Source: an uncultured Muribaculaceae bacterium (lineage in GTDB: Bacteria; Bacteroidota; Bacteroidia; Bacteroidales; Muribaculaceae). Taken from it: a stretch of 64,000 nt of DNA. The position numbers and the translations under genes were made by a program. Location of the stretch: positions 9,315 to 73,314 of the forward strand of contig CAJUPY010000011.1 of the NCBI GenBank assembly GCA_910588035.1, read 5' to 3'. Positions 1 through 9,330 of the stretch are shown piece after piece (the first letter of the stretch is position 1; every line of letters starts with the position of its first letter). The notes beneath the pieces were generated by a model that had not been told where the DNA came from, did not search any database, and was given only the letters and a program-made list of their open reading frames with translations.

Positions 1-776
1 GCACCGGTGTTTGCCGCCGTTCTCAGAAAGTCTCCGAAATCAGAGAAGACAAATGCGGGCATAACCGTGTCGAGGTCAATCACGCACAAGATGTTGCCTT
101 CTGCGTCAAACAACATGTTATTGACTTTTGTGTCGCAATGGCATATGCGCTTCGGCAGACTCCCCTCACGATGCAGACGTTCGGCAAGACATGCGTGATC
201 TGCTCTTTCAAGCAATTGCCCGATCAGATCTCCGACCTCAGCCACCCGCTGAGCCTTATCGTCAGCTATGGCATCACGGAACTGCTGCAAACGGAACTCC
301 ATGTTGTGGAAATCGGGAATCGACTCCTCAAGCCGGTCGGGAATGTCAGCCAGCATTCGTTGAAAATCGCCAAATCCGAGACCGGCATAATAGGAATATT
401 CGGCATTGACAGTCTCATATGTGTACGCGTCTTTGATGAAGACCATGACACGCCAATATGAGTCTCCGTCGAAGTAATAAGTTTTTCCGGTCTCGCTATC
501 CTTTACAAATTCAAGACACCGGCGGCTTATGTCACTGATACCCTCATCACGTAATTTTTTCCTTATGTGGCCGGTGACAGCCTCGATGTTGTGTTGCAGA
601 CAATCCACATCGGTGAAGATATTGTGGTTGATTCGCTGCAGAACATAATCGGGCTGCTCATCACCCGGAGTGGTGACTTTAAATGTATCGTTGATCAAAC
701 CGTTTCCAAGCGGCCTGATGTCATCGGCTTTGACATTTATGCCAAACCGTTGCATTATGGCTTTCGTGTCAGTCAT
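1..776 (-). CDS. APH-family sugar kinase (NahK-like), 3' end beyond window
   Basis: The frame stays open from ATG 776 to the left edge, giving 258 visible residues, so the C-terminus is missing. The end of the visible part carries the phosphotransferase catalytic loop HCDTKVNNMLFD (H-x-D-x4-N), followed by VIDLDTVMPA and SDFGD, which supply the metal-binding Asp. The N-terminus (RPLGNGLINDTFKV) resembles the nucleotide-binding lobe of N-acetylhexosamine 1-kinases and other aminoglycoside-phosphotransferase-fold enzymes. The likely role is ATP-dependent phosphorylation of a free sugar or amino sugar in the cytoplasm; no signal peptide is present. It is divergent from the HTCS gene. Family is confident; the substrate is inferred by analogy. 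Confidence 0.8.
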   Translation of the reverse strand, partial: MTDTKAIMQRFGINVKADDIRPLGNGLINDTFKVTTPGDEQPDYVLQRINHNIFTDVDCLQHNIEAVTGHIRKKLRDEGISDISRRCLEFVKDSETGKTYYFDGDSYWRVMVFIKDAYTYETVNAEYSYYAGLGFGDFQRMLADIPDRLEESIPDFHNMEFRLQQFRDAIADDKAQRVAEVGDLIGQLLERADHACLAERLHREGSLPKRICHCDTKVNNMLFDAEGNILCVIDLDTVMPAFVFSDFGDFLRTAANTG

Positions 777-857
777 TTTTAATGCGGGGTTAGAATGTGG
801 TAATGATAGAGAGAATTATTATTTTTCAGCCTAACTCATGGTTTAGGAGTTTTACGA

Positions 858-865
858 CAAAGGTA
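858..865 (-). promoter_or_regulatory. -7 box for the sugar kinase
   Basis: On the minus strand the sequence TACCTTTG matches the Bacteroidetes -7 consensus TAnnTTTG exactly. GTTG lies 20 bp upstream (886-889), one base off the -33 element TTTG. The expected leader to ATG 776 is about 75 nt. Confidence 0.6.
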
Positions 866-940
866 GACATATTTTTCACTTAATTCAACAGAGTTGTGTT
901 AAAAATTGACTCAAAATATTATTATAATTGATAATATTCG

Positions 941-948
941 TATCTTTA
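941..948 (+). promoter_or_regulatory. possible -7 box for the HTCS gene
   Basis: TATCTTTA matches TAnnTTTG at seven of eight positions and lies 27 nt upstream of ATG 976. It sits inside ATTCGTATCTTT, also found in the 55-bp promoter modules at 42167 and 44149. No good -33 element is visible at the usual spacing. Confidence 0.4.
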
Positions 949-975
949 CGACTGAAAAACCTGATAAACCAATCA

Positions 976-3900
976 ATGCACCGTTCTATCACCCTGTTCA
1001 CGCTACTTTTCGCACTGGCGCTTCACGTCTCGGCCACTATAGCCGGGACACCCCGAAACAGCGTCACAATCACGCGTGTGCCATTGATTGACCAGTTGCC
1101 ATCACGCTGCATTCTGACAATCTATCAAGACCGCGAGGGTGAAATGTGGTACGGGACTGAAGACGGGTTGTGTCGTGACAACGGACACGGCGTTAAAATA
1201 TATTATCCTGTGAAAGTGCCGGGAGTCAGTCCTGACAACAATAAGATCACATGTGTCACGGCCGACGGACTCGGGCACATTTGGTTCGGCACCACTAAAG
1301 GAGCGTTCATTCTTGACAAGAGCACCCAAAAGATCACTCCTGTTACAGAACCCGACATCACATCGTCAGAAATCGTTACCCTTGACTCCACTTCAGACGG
1401 CAGCGTCTGGCTCAGCACAGACGGAAAACTCTATCGGTTTACTCCCGACCGAAAACTCAGCGAGGAATATCCGGTCATGTGGAACAATGCGCCGACACGG
1501 GTCAACGATCTCTATCAAGACAGCCGCGGTCGTATTTTCATGACATTGTCCGGCGGAGGCATCTGTCGTCTTGACCAGGACAAAAACCTGTGGAACTACT
1601 ACCATTGGCCGTTCAAGGAGAGCGCGATGAGAATCACCGAAGACCGTTCGGGAAAATTTTTCTGGGTAGGCACATGGCTTCATGGCATCATAAAATTCAA
1701 TCCCGATGCAGGCGATCAGAACGGCATGTATGCTGCCATGCAGTCGTTGAAATCAGACGATGAGCGCGATTTCGCAATGCTCCACATGGTCCAGGACGAC
1801 CATAACGGTTACATCTGGGCAACGACAATGAACGGTCTTAAGGTCTTCAATCCTGAAAACGGCATGCTCAAGCCTGTTGACCAGATGATTCCCGAGCCAA
1901 GCCGATATCAGATGCTAACCGAAATTATAAAAGACCGCAGTGGCAACCTGTGGGTCGGAGGCTACAATGTTCCGAGTTTCATCATCTCTTTCAAACCGGG
2001 AATCGAAACCCTCGATCTGAAAGCGATTCAACATGAGAGCGGACATGTCGCCACGATATCCCAGACCTGCGTTGACGATGATCCCGACAAACTGTGGGTT
2101 TTTCAAGAACGCCACAGACTCTATCTCTACGATTTAAACACCAAGAGTCTGAAAAGCGAGGTCAGCTCGGCATTTGCCACGACTAATAACAACGTCGGTT
2201 CGCTGTATCTAATGCGCAAATCCCGCTGCGGAAAAGGAGTATGGGCCTGCTGCAAGAACCCCAACTCGATTTATCGCATATATCAGGCTAATGGGAAAAT
2301 CAACGTCGCTGACCACATCGATTTCTCAGGTAAATTGTCTCCACGCACAATTTTTGAAGATAACGCAGGCATTCTCTGGATCGGAACTGAAAAAAATCTT
2401 TACACCTACAATTCCGAATCACGCAAACTGACCACCATAGCCACCGGAATCGGTAAAGTCGTTGATATAAAATCATGTGACAACAACGGTGTAGTGGTTG
2501 CGGCATGTGACGACAACGGACACTCGTCGGTCACATGGTTTAAAAACGGTGTCAAGAACGGGTTCCGTGATTTCAACCTGGAATGCTCGGCTGTAGCCAT
2601 TACCAACGACTCGACGCTATGGCTCGGAACCAGGACCGGAGAACTGTATCGCGCACCAAACGCTCAGAATCCGGAACCTATTTCTTCTTTTTCAGACTAT
2701 ATTCCGCTTGGCTACATAGCAGGCCTGTTTGTCGACAGCAACAACAGGCTGTGGGTGCAGTCTGAGCAACGTGTCACTGAGATCACTCCCTCGTCACTTG
2801 CGTTGAAATACTACTATGTCAACGATAACCGGATAGGCCTGTTCAACTTTTTCCCCAGGTCATATGCAATTCACAGCTCAGGCAAAATCATTTTTGGAGG
2901 AACCGGCGGATTGTGTGTGATATCTCCGACCGACAAAGACTATCACAACCTGGACAACGACAATTTCAGACAAGTCTACATCACTGAACTGAACGTGAAC
3001 GGTCGTTCGATCGACATCCCGGCCAAGGGCAAAGCTGTCGTATTGAACCCTTCAGACCGCGATATCGAAATCGAGTTCAGCACCAATGACCACATAAACG
3101 CGCCTCACATAGCCTACGCCTACCGTCTGTCGGGACAACACTCCGACGAGCGTTGGCAAAAACTGCCACCCGGAACCAATAGGGTCACACTTAACCGTCT
3201 GGCAAAAGGAAATTACACATTTGAGGTGAAATGTGTCAACGGAGACAACATCTCCACACCCGACATCGTCAGCCACATTTTGATAAACCGCAAGCCTTCG
3301 TTCTATGAGACATTCTGGTTCGACTTGTTGCTGATGATGCTTCTCGTTGTCATAATAGCAGCCATTGTGGCCGGCTACAACCGATCAAAGGCAGAGCAAC
3401 ACCGCAAGAAACTTGAAGAAGAACTGACTCAGACCAAATTCAGATTCTTCACCAATATCACCCACGAACTCAGAACACCTCTGACCTTGATAATCACGCC
3501 GCTTGACTCGATGATCAGAAAATGTGACGAAGGCCAGATCAAGAAACAGCTTGTGGCGATAAGAAAAAGCGCGGTCGAACTGATGAACCTGATCAACAAC
3601 ATCTTGAACTTCCGCCGTCTTGAAATGGGCGGCGAAAAGCTCAACCTGTCAAAAGGTGACGCCGTCGGATTTGCAAAGTCTATTTTTGAAGAATTCAAAC
3701 CATTGGCGGCTGAACGGCAGATCGACTTCTCTTTCTGCAACCATTGCGACTCCCTCTACATGGACTTCGACATCATCAAACTCAGAATAATCGTAAATAA
3801 CCTTCTTTCAAACGCCTTCAAGTTCACACAGGCCGGAGACTCCATTGTACTCGACATCTCAAAAGAGTCTTCAGACGGAAGCGAAGTTGCCGTAATTAAA

Positions 3901-4935
3901 GTGACTGACACCGGAATAGGCATCGATCCTTCGAAACAAGCCCACATTTTCGACCGGTTCTATCAGGCCGAAGAAAACGCGTCGTCTACAGCCGGAAGCG
4001 GCATCGGGCTTCATCTGGTGGAAGAATACACAAAGATGCACAGCGGAATGATAGAACTGAAAAGCGTTCCGGGCAACGGTACGACATTCACCGTGCGTCT
4101 GCCGGTGATCAATGTCGCGCCTGCTCCGGAAAAAGAAGTCGCAGCCGAGGCATCTGACGTTGCCGACGGACGCAAGAAAATTCTGATTGTCGAAGATAAC
4201 GATGAGTTCAGGGAGTTCATGAACACAGAACTGTCTGATCTGTATACGATAATCGACGCTCCCGATGCATTCGAGGGAATGCGTCTTGCCACGGGAGAAC
4301 ACCCCGACATCATCATCAGCGATGTCATGATGCCCGGAAGAGACGGCTATGAGTTCTGCCGGCTGATCAAGAACGATGTGGCGACATCTGATATTCCAGT
4401 CATACTGCTGACCGCACGCAGCGACTACTCGGCCGAACTGACGGCATATGAGAACCATGCAGACGCATTTGTACAGAAACCGTTCAACCTCCAGATGCTG
4501 ATCAACCGCATCGAGAATCTTATTTCCCGGCGCAACCAACAGCACCTTGAATTCCGAAAGGAACCTGAAAGCGACTTCACAAAACTTGATCTTACCCCTA
4601 TTGACAGAGCACTCCTTGACAAGATAAAAGAGTGTGTCGACCGAAACCTGACAAACTCTGACTATAGTGTGGCCGAATTGAGCAACGATGTCAACATGAG
4701 CCGCATGAACCTCTACCGCAAACTGCAGAACATCACCGGCCAGACACCATCTGATTTCATCAAGACAATACGCCTCAAAAAGGCTGCAAAAATGTTGCTT
4801 GAGAACAACACGACGATTGTCGAAGTCGCTTACGCAGTCGGATACAGCAGCCCGAGCTACTTCACACGTTCATTCAAAAGCGAATTTGGAGTGACTCCTA
4901 AACAATATCTCGAAAACAACCGCTCTAAAATCTAA
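976..4935 (+). CDS. Hybrid two-component system sensor/regulator (HTCS)
   Basis: This single protein senses a glycan breakdown product in the periplasm and activates PUL genes. From ATG 976 (1319 aa): signal peptide (1-24), two seven-bladed propeller-type repeats (about 25-690; many WYGT/WIGT-like blades), a Y_Y_Y domain (about 690-770), one membrane span (about 780-801), HisKA with phospho-acceptor H830 (ITHELRTP), HATPase_c (DTGIGIDP near 978, GSGIGLHL near 1007), a receiver domain (about 1068-1185; phospho-acceptor D1116 in SDVMMPG), and a C-terminal AraC HTH pair (about 1230-1318). An in-frame start lies 48 nt upstream, but MHRSITLFTLLFALAL at 976 begins a proper signal peptide. It stands directly upstream of, and in line with, the PUL it probably controls. 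Confidence 0.95.
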   Translation: MHRSITLFTLLFALALHVSATIAGTPRNSVTITRVPLIDQLPSRCILTIYQDREGEMWYGTEDGLCRDNGHGVKIYYPVKVPGVSPDNNKITCVTADGLGHIWFGTTKGAFILDKSTQKITPVTEPDITSSEIVTLDSTSDGSVWLSTDGKLYRFTPDRKLSEEYPVMWNNAPTRVNDLYQDSRGRIFMTLSGGGICRLDQDKNLWNYYHWPFKESAMRITEDRSGKFFWVGTWLHGIIKFNPDAGDQNGMYAAMQSLKSDDERDFAMLHMVQDDHNGYIWATTMNGLKVFNPENGMLKPVDQMIPEPSRYQMLTEIIKDRSGNLWVGGYNVPSFIISFKPGIETLDLKAIQHESGHVATISQTCVDDDPDKLWVFQERHRLYLYDLNTKSLKSEVSSAFATTNNNVGSLYLMRKSRCGKGVWACCKNPNSIYRIYQANGKINVADHIDFSGKLSPRTIFEDNAGILWIGTEKNLYTYNSESRKLTTIATGIGKVVDIKSCDNNGVVVAACDDNGHSSVTWFKNGVKNGFRDFNLECSAVAITNDSTLWLGTRTGELYRAPNAQNPEPISSFSDYIPLGYIAGLFVDSNNRLWVQSEQRVTEITPSSLALKYYYVNDNRIGLFNFFPRSYAIHSSGKIIFGGTGGLCVISPTDKDYHNLDNDNFRQVYITELNVNGRSIDIPAKGKAVVLNPSDRDIEIEFSTNDHINAPHIAYAYRLSGQHSDERWQKLPPGTNRVTLNRLAKGNYTFEVKCVNGDNISTPDIVSHILINRKPSFYETFWFDLLLMMLLVVIIAAIVAGYNRSKAEQHRKKLEEELTQTKFRFFTNITHELRTPLTLIITPLDSMIRKCDEGQIKKQLVAIRKSAVELMNLINNILNFRRLEMGGEKLNLSKGDAVGFAKSIFEEFKPLAAERQIDFSFCNHCDSLYMDFDIIKLRIIVNNLLSNAFKFTQAGDSIVLDISKESSDGSEVAVIKVTDTGIGIDPSKQAHIFDRFYQAEENASSTAGSGIGLHLVEEYTKMHSGMIELKSVPGNGTTFTVRLPVINVAPAPEKEVAAEASDVADGRKKILIVEDNDEFREFMNTELSDLYTIIDAPDAFEGMRLATGEHPDIIISDVMMPGRDGYEFCRLIKNDVATSDIPVILLTARSDYSAELTAYENHADAFVQKPFNLQMLINRIENLISRRNQQHLEFRKEPESDFTKLDLTPIDRALLDKIKECVDRNLTNSDYSVAELSNDVNMSRMNLYRKLQNITGQTPSDFIKTIRLKKAAKMLLENNTTIVEVAYAVGYSSPSYFTRSFKSEFGVTPKQYLENNRSKI

Positions 4936-4976
4936 ATTTCTTTATTGACACGGTGTTAACACACCAAAAACATGTT

Positions 4977-5007
4977 GTTTGTTACAGAAATTAAATCGTT
5001 TGTTACA
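4977..5007 (+). promoter_or_regulatory. Direct-repeat operator upstream of the PUL
   Basis: The 10-mer GTTTGTTACA occurs at 4977-4986 and exactly again at 4998-5007, spaced 21 bp start to start, i.e. two helical turns. This is the layout expected for an AraC-type dimer binding one DNA face. The second copy ends 30 bp before the -7 box at 5038, next to the -33 region, which has no TTTG. Binding by the adjacent HTCS is inferred. Confidence 0.6.
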
Positions 5008-5037
5008 CAGGTGAAACTCTTTTTTGATATCTGGGCG

Positions 5038-5045
5038 TAATTTTG
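5038..5045 (+). promoter_or_regulatory. -7 box of the PUL operon promoter
   Basis: TAATTTTG matches TAnnTTTG exactly and lies 37 nt before ATG 5082. No TTTG stands 19-21 bp upstream, fitting an activator-dependent promoter. Confidence 0.65.
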
Positions 5046-5081
5046 CACCAGATTAATACCATCACATTAGCTAACTCTAAA

Positions 5082-8000
5082 ATGAATTTTACCAATCAGA
5101 TCAAACTGATCACACTTTCCACACTGTTCTCGGTAGCAGCGGCCACGGCAACCCCACGCGTCGACAACAGAATCGCAGATATCGAGCGTGGGTTCATGGA
5201 GATCCCCGACTCCACGAAGCTTGCTGTCTATTGGTATTGGCTGAACGACAACCTTTCGCAGGAAGGTGTCGTAAAAGACCTTCATTCGATGAAACAGGCA
5301 GGCATCAACCGTGCGTTCATCGGATTCCAGGGTATTGAAGATGTGCCATGCGGGGATGTCAGTTTCATGAGCGACCAATGGTGGAACGTGGTCAGACAGG
5401 CATTGAAAACAGCCGGCGATCTCGACATTGAGATCGGCATATTCAATTCACCCGGCTGGAGCCAATCGGGTGGTCCGTGGGTAAAACCTGAACAATCGAT
5501 GCGCTATCTTAAATCGGCAGAAACAACCGTAGACGGAAAAGGAACGAAAACCATAGAGTTGCCGGAGATTACGGGAGGACAAGATGTAGCAGTCATCGCA
5601 TATCAGACTCCGGGGAAAAAACCATGGTCACAATCCTGGCATATTACAAAAAATGAGGGAGAGCCGGTCAAAGCCACTCTTACCCCCGACAATAAAAAAG
5701 TAGTCCGGACTCTTTCTGTAAAAGTCAGCGATGTCTTCAGAACCCCGGCAACCCTAAAAGCCCGTGTTGGAAAAAATTGGACGACCATTGCAGAATTTGA
5801 GATAGACCGCTACAATGACAAGCTCTATGTGGGCTTCGATCCTTATGCTCCTGTCGTCATCTCGATTCCCGAGACAAAAGCCGACGAATATCTGTTGGAA
5901 ATAGGCGAAAAAGGTAACGGCCATGTCGAAGTGACACTCTCTGAAAATCAGATGATTGAACGTTATGCCGAGAAATCGCTTGCAAAAATGTTTCAGGAAC
6001 CTCTGCCGCTATGGGGGCAATACATGTGGACTCCGGCTGCGGAAGCCTCAGATAACTCATGGAACATTGATCCCGAAAAAGTCATTATCCTGACCGACAA
6101 AGTCAAGAACGGACGTCTCAGTTGGAACGTTCCGGCCGGAAACTGGACAATATCGCGTGTGGCAATGGTAACGACCGGAGTCACAAACTCACCGGCAATG
6201 CCCGATGCAACAGGTCTTGAGATCGACAAAATGAACGAAAAACATTTGTCGGCCCATTTCGATGCGTTCATAGGTGAGATTCTCCGACGCATTCCGGCAT
6301 CAGAACGAAAAACGTTCAGAGTCGTTGTTGAAGACAGCTATGAGACAGGTGGCCAGAACTGGACCGACGGGCTGACTTCTAAATTTGAGTCTACCTACGG
6401 CTACTCTCCTATCCCCTACCTTCCCGTGCTGCGTGGTGTGACAGTCGGAAACGCTGAGAAATCAGAACGTTTTCTGTGGGATCTAAGACGCCTGATAGCC
6501 GACATGATCGCCTATGAATATGTCGGTGGCTTGCGCCGCATCTCCAACAGCCACGGGCTCACCACCTGGCTTGAGAACTACGGTCACTGGGGTTTCCCCT
6601 CTGAGTTTCTTCTCTATGGTTCACAAAGTGATGAGATCGCGGGTGAATTCTGGAGCGAAGGCTCGTTGGGCGACATTGAGAACCGTGCCGCATCATCATG
6701 TGGCCACATCTACGGGAAACAGCTCATCTGGGCTGAATCATGCACAAGCGGCGGACCAGTTTTCAGCCGTTACCCCGCGATCATGAAACAGCGCGTAGAC
6801 CGATTTTTCACAGAAGGCATAAATGCGACGCTGCTCCACCTCTATATTCATCAGAATGAGAAAACCGAACGTAGCGAACCCGGGCTCGCTGCCTGGTTCG
6901 GCAATGAATTCAACCGCAAGAACACATGGTTTAAACACATGGATGTTTTCAGCGACTACCTGAAACGATGCAACCACATGCTGCAACAGGGACGCTATGT
7001 CGCCGATGTAGCATATTTCATCGGTGAGGACGCGCCAAAGATGACCGGAATATGCGATCCGGAGCTTCCTGCGGGTTATTCTTTCGACTATATCAACGCC
7101 GACGTTCTGAAAAACAATTCAAGAATCGTCGACGGCCGTCTGGTTCTCGACAGCGGAATGGAATACCGTCTGCTTGTTCTGCCCCGCCAGACAACGATGA
7201 GACCCGAATTGCTTGCTGTCATCCGCGATATGGTAAATGATGGTCTCACAGTTCTCGGACCGGCTCCTGTAGCGTCTCCCGGACTTGCAGGTTATCCTGA
7301 ATGCGACAAGAGAGTAAAGACGATCGCCACCGAGATGTGGGGCGACAGAAAAGAAAAGATGCACCGCTTCGGCAAAGGCTACATCTGCCAAGATTGCCAG
7401 ATCGAGGAAATATTTGATAAGATCGGTGTTACTCCTGATTTCATCTGCTCGGTCAATCGAACCGACACGCTATCATTCATACACCGCACTAACAGTGATT
7501 CCGAGATATATTTTGTCGCCAATCCGACAGAACGCACTCAATCGGTCACTTCTCTCTTCCGGGTAAACGGCAATGTCTATCCCGAACTATGGAATCCCGT
7601 CACAGGCGAATGCCGCTATCTGCCTCAATACACCCGCGACGGAAACTATATTTCCATACCACTCGAATTCCAACCTCTTGAAAGTTCATTCGTTGTCTTC
7701 CGCCATGGTGAAAACGCCAATGCCGGTGGACTGAATTTCCCTGAAATGAAACAGCTGGCTGCCATTGACTCACCATGGACCGTCAGCTTCGACCCCAGCA
7801 GGCGTGGTCCTGATTCGCCTGTCACATTCTCCTCTCTCCAGGACTGGATCCTTAACAGCGACCCGAAAATCAGAAACTACTCGGGCGCGGCCGTCTATAG
7901 CAACTCCTTCAGCATAGACAATCCCGAAAATCAATGTTATCTCGATCTTGGCAAGGTGATGGTTACTGCCAAGGTGAAAATTAACGGGAACTATGCCGGA

Positions 8001-8240
8001 GGAGTATGGACGACACCCTACCGTCTCAATATCACACCTTTTATCAAGAAAGGTGAGAACACGGTTGAAGTCGAAGTGATAAACAACTGGAAAAACAGAC
8101 TGATCGGTGACCTATCGCTTCCTGATGAAGAACGGTCGACATGGACAAACCAGCAGATATGGAAACCGGGAGACGAACTTCAGCCGTCGGGTCTTACCGG
8201 TCCCGTCAGAATTCTGACAGCAGATTACAGAATCAAATAA
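5082..8240 (+). CDS. Secreted GH106-like glycoside hydrolase (probable alpha-L-rhamnosidase)
   Basis: GH106 enzymes release terminal alpha-L-rhamnose from pectic and other plant glycans. The 1052-aa length and conserved blocks fit: YWYWLNDNLSQEGVVKDL near the mature N-terminus, GIFNSPGWSQSGGPWV, VVEDSYETG (E417, a candidate catalytic acid), TWLENYGHWGFPSE, EFWSEG and IWAESCTSGGP, then a C-terminal beta-sandwich with a jelly-roll-like KVKINGNYAGGVWT block. ATG 5082 opens a signal peptide (MNFTNQIKLITLSTLF); an upstream TTG at 5043 lies inside the promoter box and was rejected. It is the first gene after the operator and promoter, 19 nt before the next gene. The rhamnosidase assignment is by family resemblance; activity on another sugar is possible. 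Confidence 0.8.
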   Translation: MNFTNQIKLITLSTLFSVAAATATPRVDNRIADIERGFMEIPDSTKLAVYWYWLNDNLSQEGVVKDLHSMKQAGINRAFIGFQGIEDVPCGDVSFMSDQWWNVVRQALKTAGDLDIEIGIFNSPGWSQSGGPWVKPEQSMRYLKSAETTVDGKGTKTIELPEITGGQDVAVIAYQTPGKKPWSQSWHITKNEGEPVKATLTPDNKKVVRTLSVKVSDVFRTPATLKARVGKNWTTIAEFEIDRYNDKLYVGFDPYAPVVISIPETKADEYLLEIGEKGNGHVEVTLSENQMIERYAEKSLAKMFQEPLPLWGQYMWTPAAEASDNSWNIDPEKVIILTDKVKNGRLSWNVPAGNWTISRVAMVTTGVTNSPAMPDATGLEIDKMNEKHLSAHFDAFIGEILRRIPASERKTFRVVVEDSYETGGQNWTDGLTSKFESTYGYSPIPYLPVLRGVTVGNAEKSERFLWDLRRLIADMIAYEYVGGLRRISNSHGLTTWLENYGHWGFPSEFLLYGSQSDEIAGEFWSEGSLGDIENRAASSCGHIYGKQLIWAESCTSGGPVFSRYPAIMKQRVDRFFTEGINATLLHLYIHQNEKTERSEPGLAAWFGNEFNRKNTWFKHMDVFSDYLKRCNHMLQQGRYVADVAYFIGEDAPKMTGICDPELPAGYSFDYINADVLKNNSRIVDGRLVLDSGMEYRLLVLPRQTTMRPELLAVIRDMVNDGLTVLGPAPVASPGLAGYPECDKRVKTIATEMWGDRKEKMHRFGKGYICQDCQIEEIFDKIGVTPDFICSVNRTDTLSFIHRTNSDSEIYFVANPTERTQSVTSLFRVNGNVYPELWNPVTGECRYLPQYTRDGNYISIPLEFQPLESSFVVFRHGENANAGGLNFPEMKQLAAIDSPWTVSFDPSRRGPDSPVTFSSLQDWILNSDPKIRNYSGAAVYSNSFSIDNPENQCYLDLGKVMVTAKVKINGNYAGGVWTTPYRLNITPFIKKGENTVEVEVINNWKNRLIGDLSLPDEERSTWTNQQIWKPGDELQPSGLTGPVRILTADYRIK

Positions 8241-8259
8241 ATCTAACTCACTGATAACC

Positions 8260-9279
8260 TTGAAAAATAAGACACTCTTAATGCTGATAACAGCAATGTC
8301 GGCCGCGCTGCAGACTGCAGCGCAGGCCGCTGTTGCCTATAACGATTCGACAGTCGAGATCTCAAACTCGACGCTGACTCTCAGACAAGACCTCAGACGC
8401 GGAGGCTCGATCTGCCACATATCCAAGACGGGTACAGAACGTAATATCGTCAACATTTATGATGAAGGGCGATACATTCAACAGTCTTACTACGCCGGAC
8501 GTGTCGTCGACCGCCGCAATGAAGGACAGTCTCCCAACTGGTCGCCCTGGCAATGGAATCCGATTCAGGGCGGAAACTTCGCCCGCGTCGGAGCACGCAT
8601 TCTGAAATGTGAGAAAACCGACTCTACACTTTACATTGCATGCGTTCCGATGCTTTGGGACATGAACAACCATGAAGCCGAGGCGGTTATGGAACAATGG
8701 ACTTCAATCAGCGGAAACACAATAAAAGTGACTAACCGAATCACATGTAACCGAACCGATTCAATCTATGGAGACAAACCGGTGAAAAATGACCAGGAAA
8801 TTCCGGCTGTCTACCCTATTTCATCACTCAAGAATCTTTATTCTTATTTTGGAAACCATCCTTTTGAGAACGATACCCTCGACAATCCATCGGTAGTTGA
8901 ACTCGATTTCAATATACCGGGCAGTTTCTGGGGAAAATATCCGGCTGTGCCTGAAAAATGGATGGCTTTTGTCGACGATAATCTCTGGGGCATGGGAGTA
9001 TTCAGCCCGAAGGCCGAACGCTTTCTTGCCGGACGATTCTCTGATTCGACCGAAGGAGAGGCTAAAAGCATGGCGACAAGCTATATCGCCCCGCTATGCA
9101 GCCAGAAGTTGAAAAAAAACTCGGTGTTTGAATATGACTATTATCTGATAGTCGACGAGTTACCGAAAATTCGTGAAACAATCTATAATATAAATTCTAA
9201 ACTCCAACAAAAGAAGAAAACAAAAAACAGAAAGAAACTGAAACTGAATGAGGGGGCTGATCTCAGCTGCCGACCATGA
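8260..9279 (+). CDS. Secreted PUL protein of unknown function, possible new enzyme
   Basis: A 339-aa exported protein begins at TTG 8260; this start supplies a charged n-region (MKNKTLLMLITAMSAAL), whereas the in-frame ATG at 8281 would not. The mature part is rich in beta-strands and aromatic or acidic motifs: GRYIQQSYYAGRV, SPNWSPWQWNPIQGGN, MLWDMNNHEAEAVMEQW. These recall a conserved, functionally unassigned family of secreted carbohydrate-related proteins. I cannot name a Pfam or CAZy family for it. The C-terminus ends in a Lys-rich tail (QQKKKTKNRKKLKLNEG) that looks unlike the globular part. It sits between GH106 and the first SusC gene, so a role in the same glycan's breakdown or binding is likely but unproven. 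Confidence 0.7.
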   Translation: MKNKTLLMLITAMSAALQTAAQAAVAYNDSTVEISNSTLTLRQDLRRGGSICHISKTGTERNIVNIYDEGRYIQQSYYAGRVVDRRNEGQSPNWSPWQWNPIQGGNFARVGARILKCEKTDSTLYIACVPMLWDMNNHEAEAVMEQWTSISGNTIKVTNRITCNRTDSIYGDKPVKNDQEIPAVYPISSLKNLYSYFGNHPFENDTLDNPSVVELDFNIPGSFWGKYPAVPEKWMAFVDDNLWGMGVFSPKAERFLAGRFSDSTEGEAKSMATSYIAPLCSQKLKKNSVFEYDYYLIVDELPKIRETIYNINSKLQQKKKTKNRKKLKLNEGADLSCRP

Positions 9280-9330
9280 AAATCAATCTTTGAAACTAAT
9301 TTTAGACCAATCATCGTGAATCATTAAAAC

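Noticed and set aside
3871..4545. 224-codon minus-strand ORF opposite the HTCS gene
   Set aside because: Lies over the conserved HATPase and receiver codons of the HTCS.
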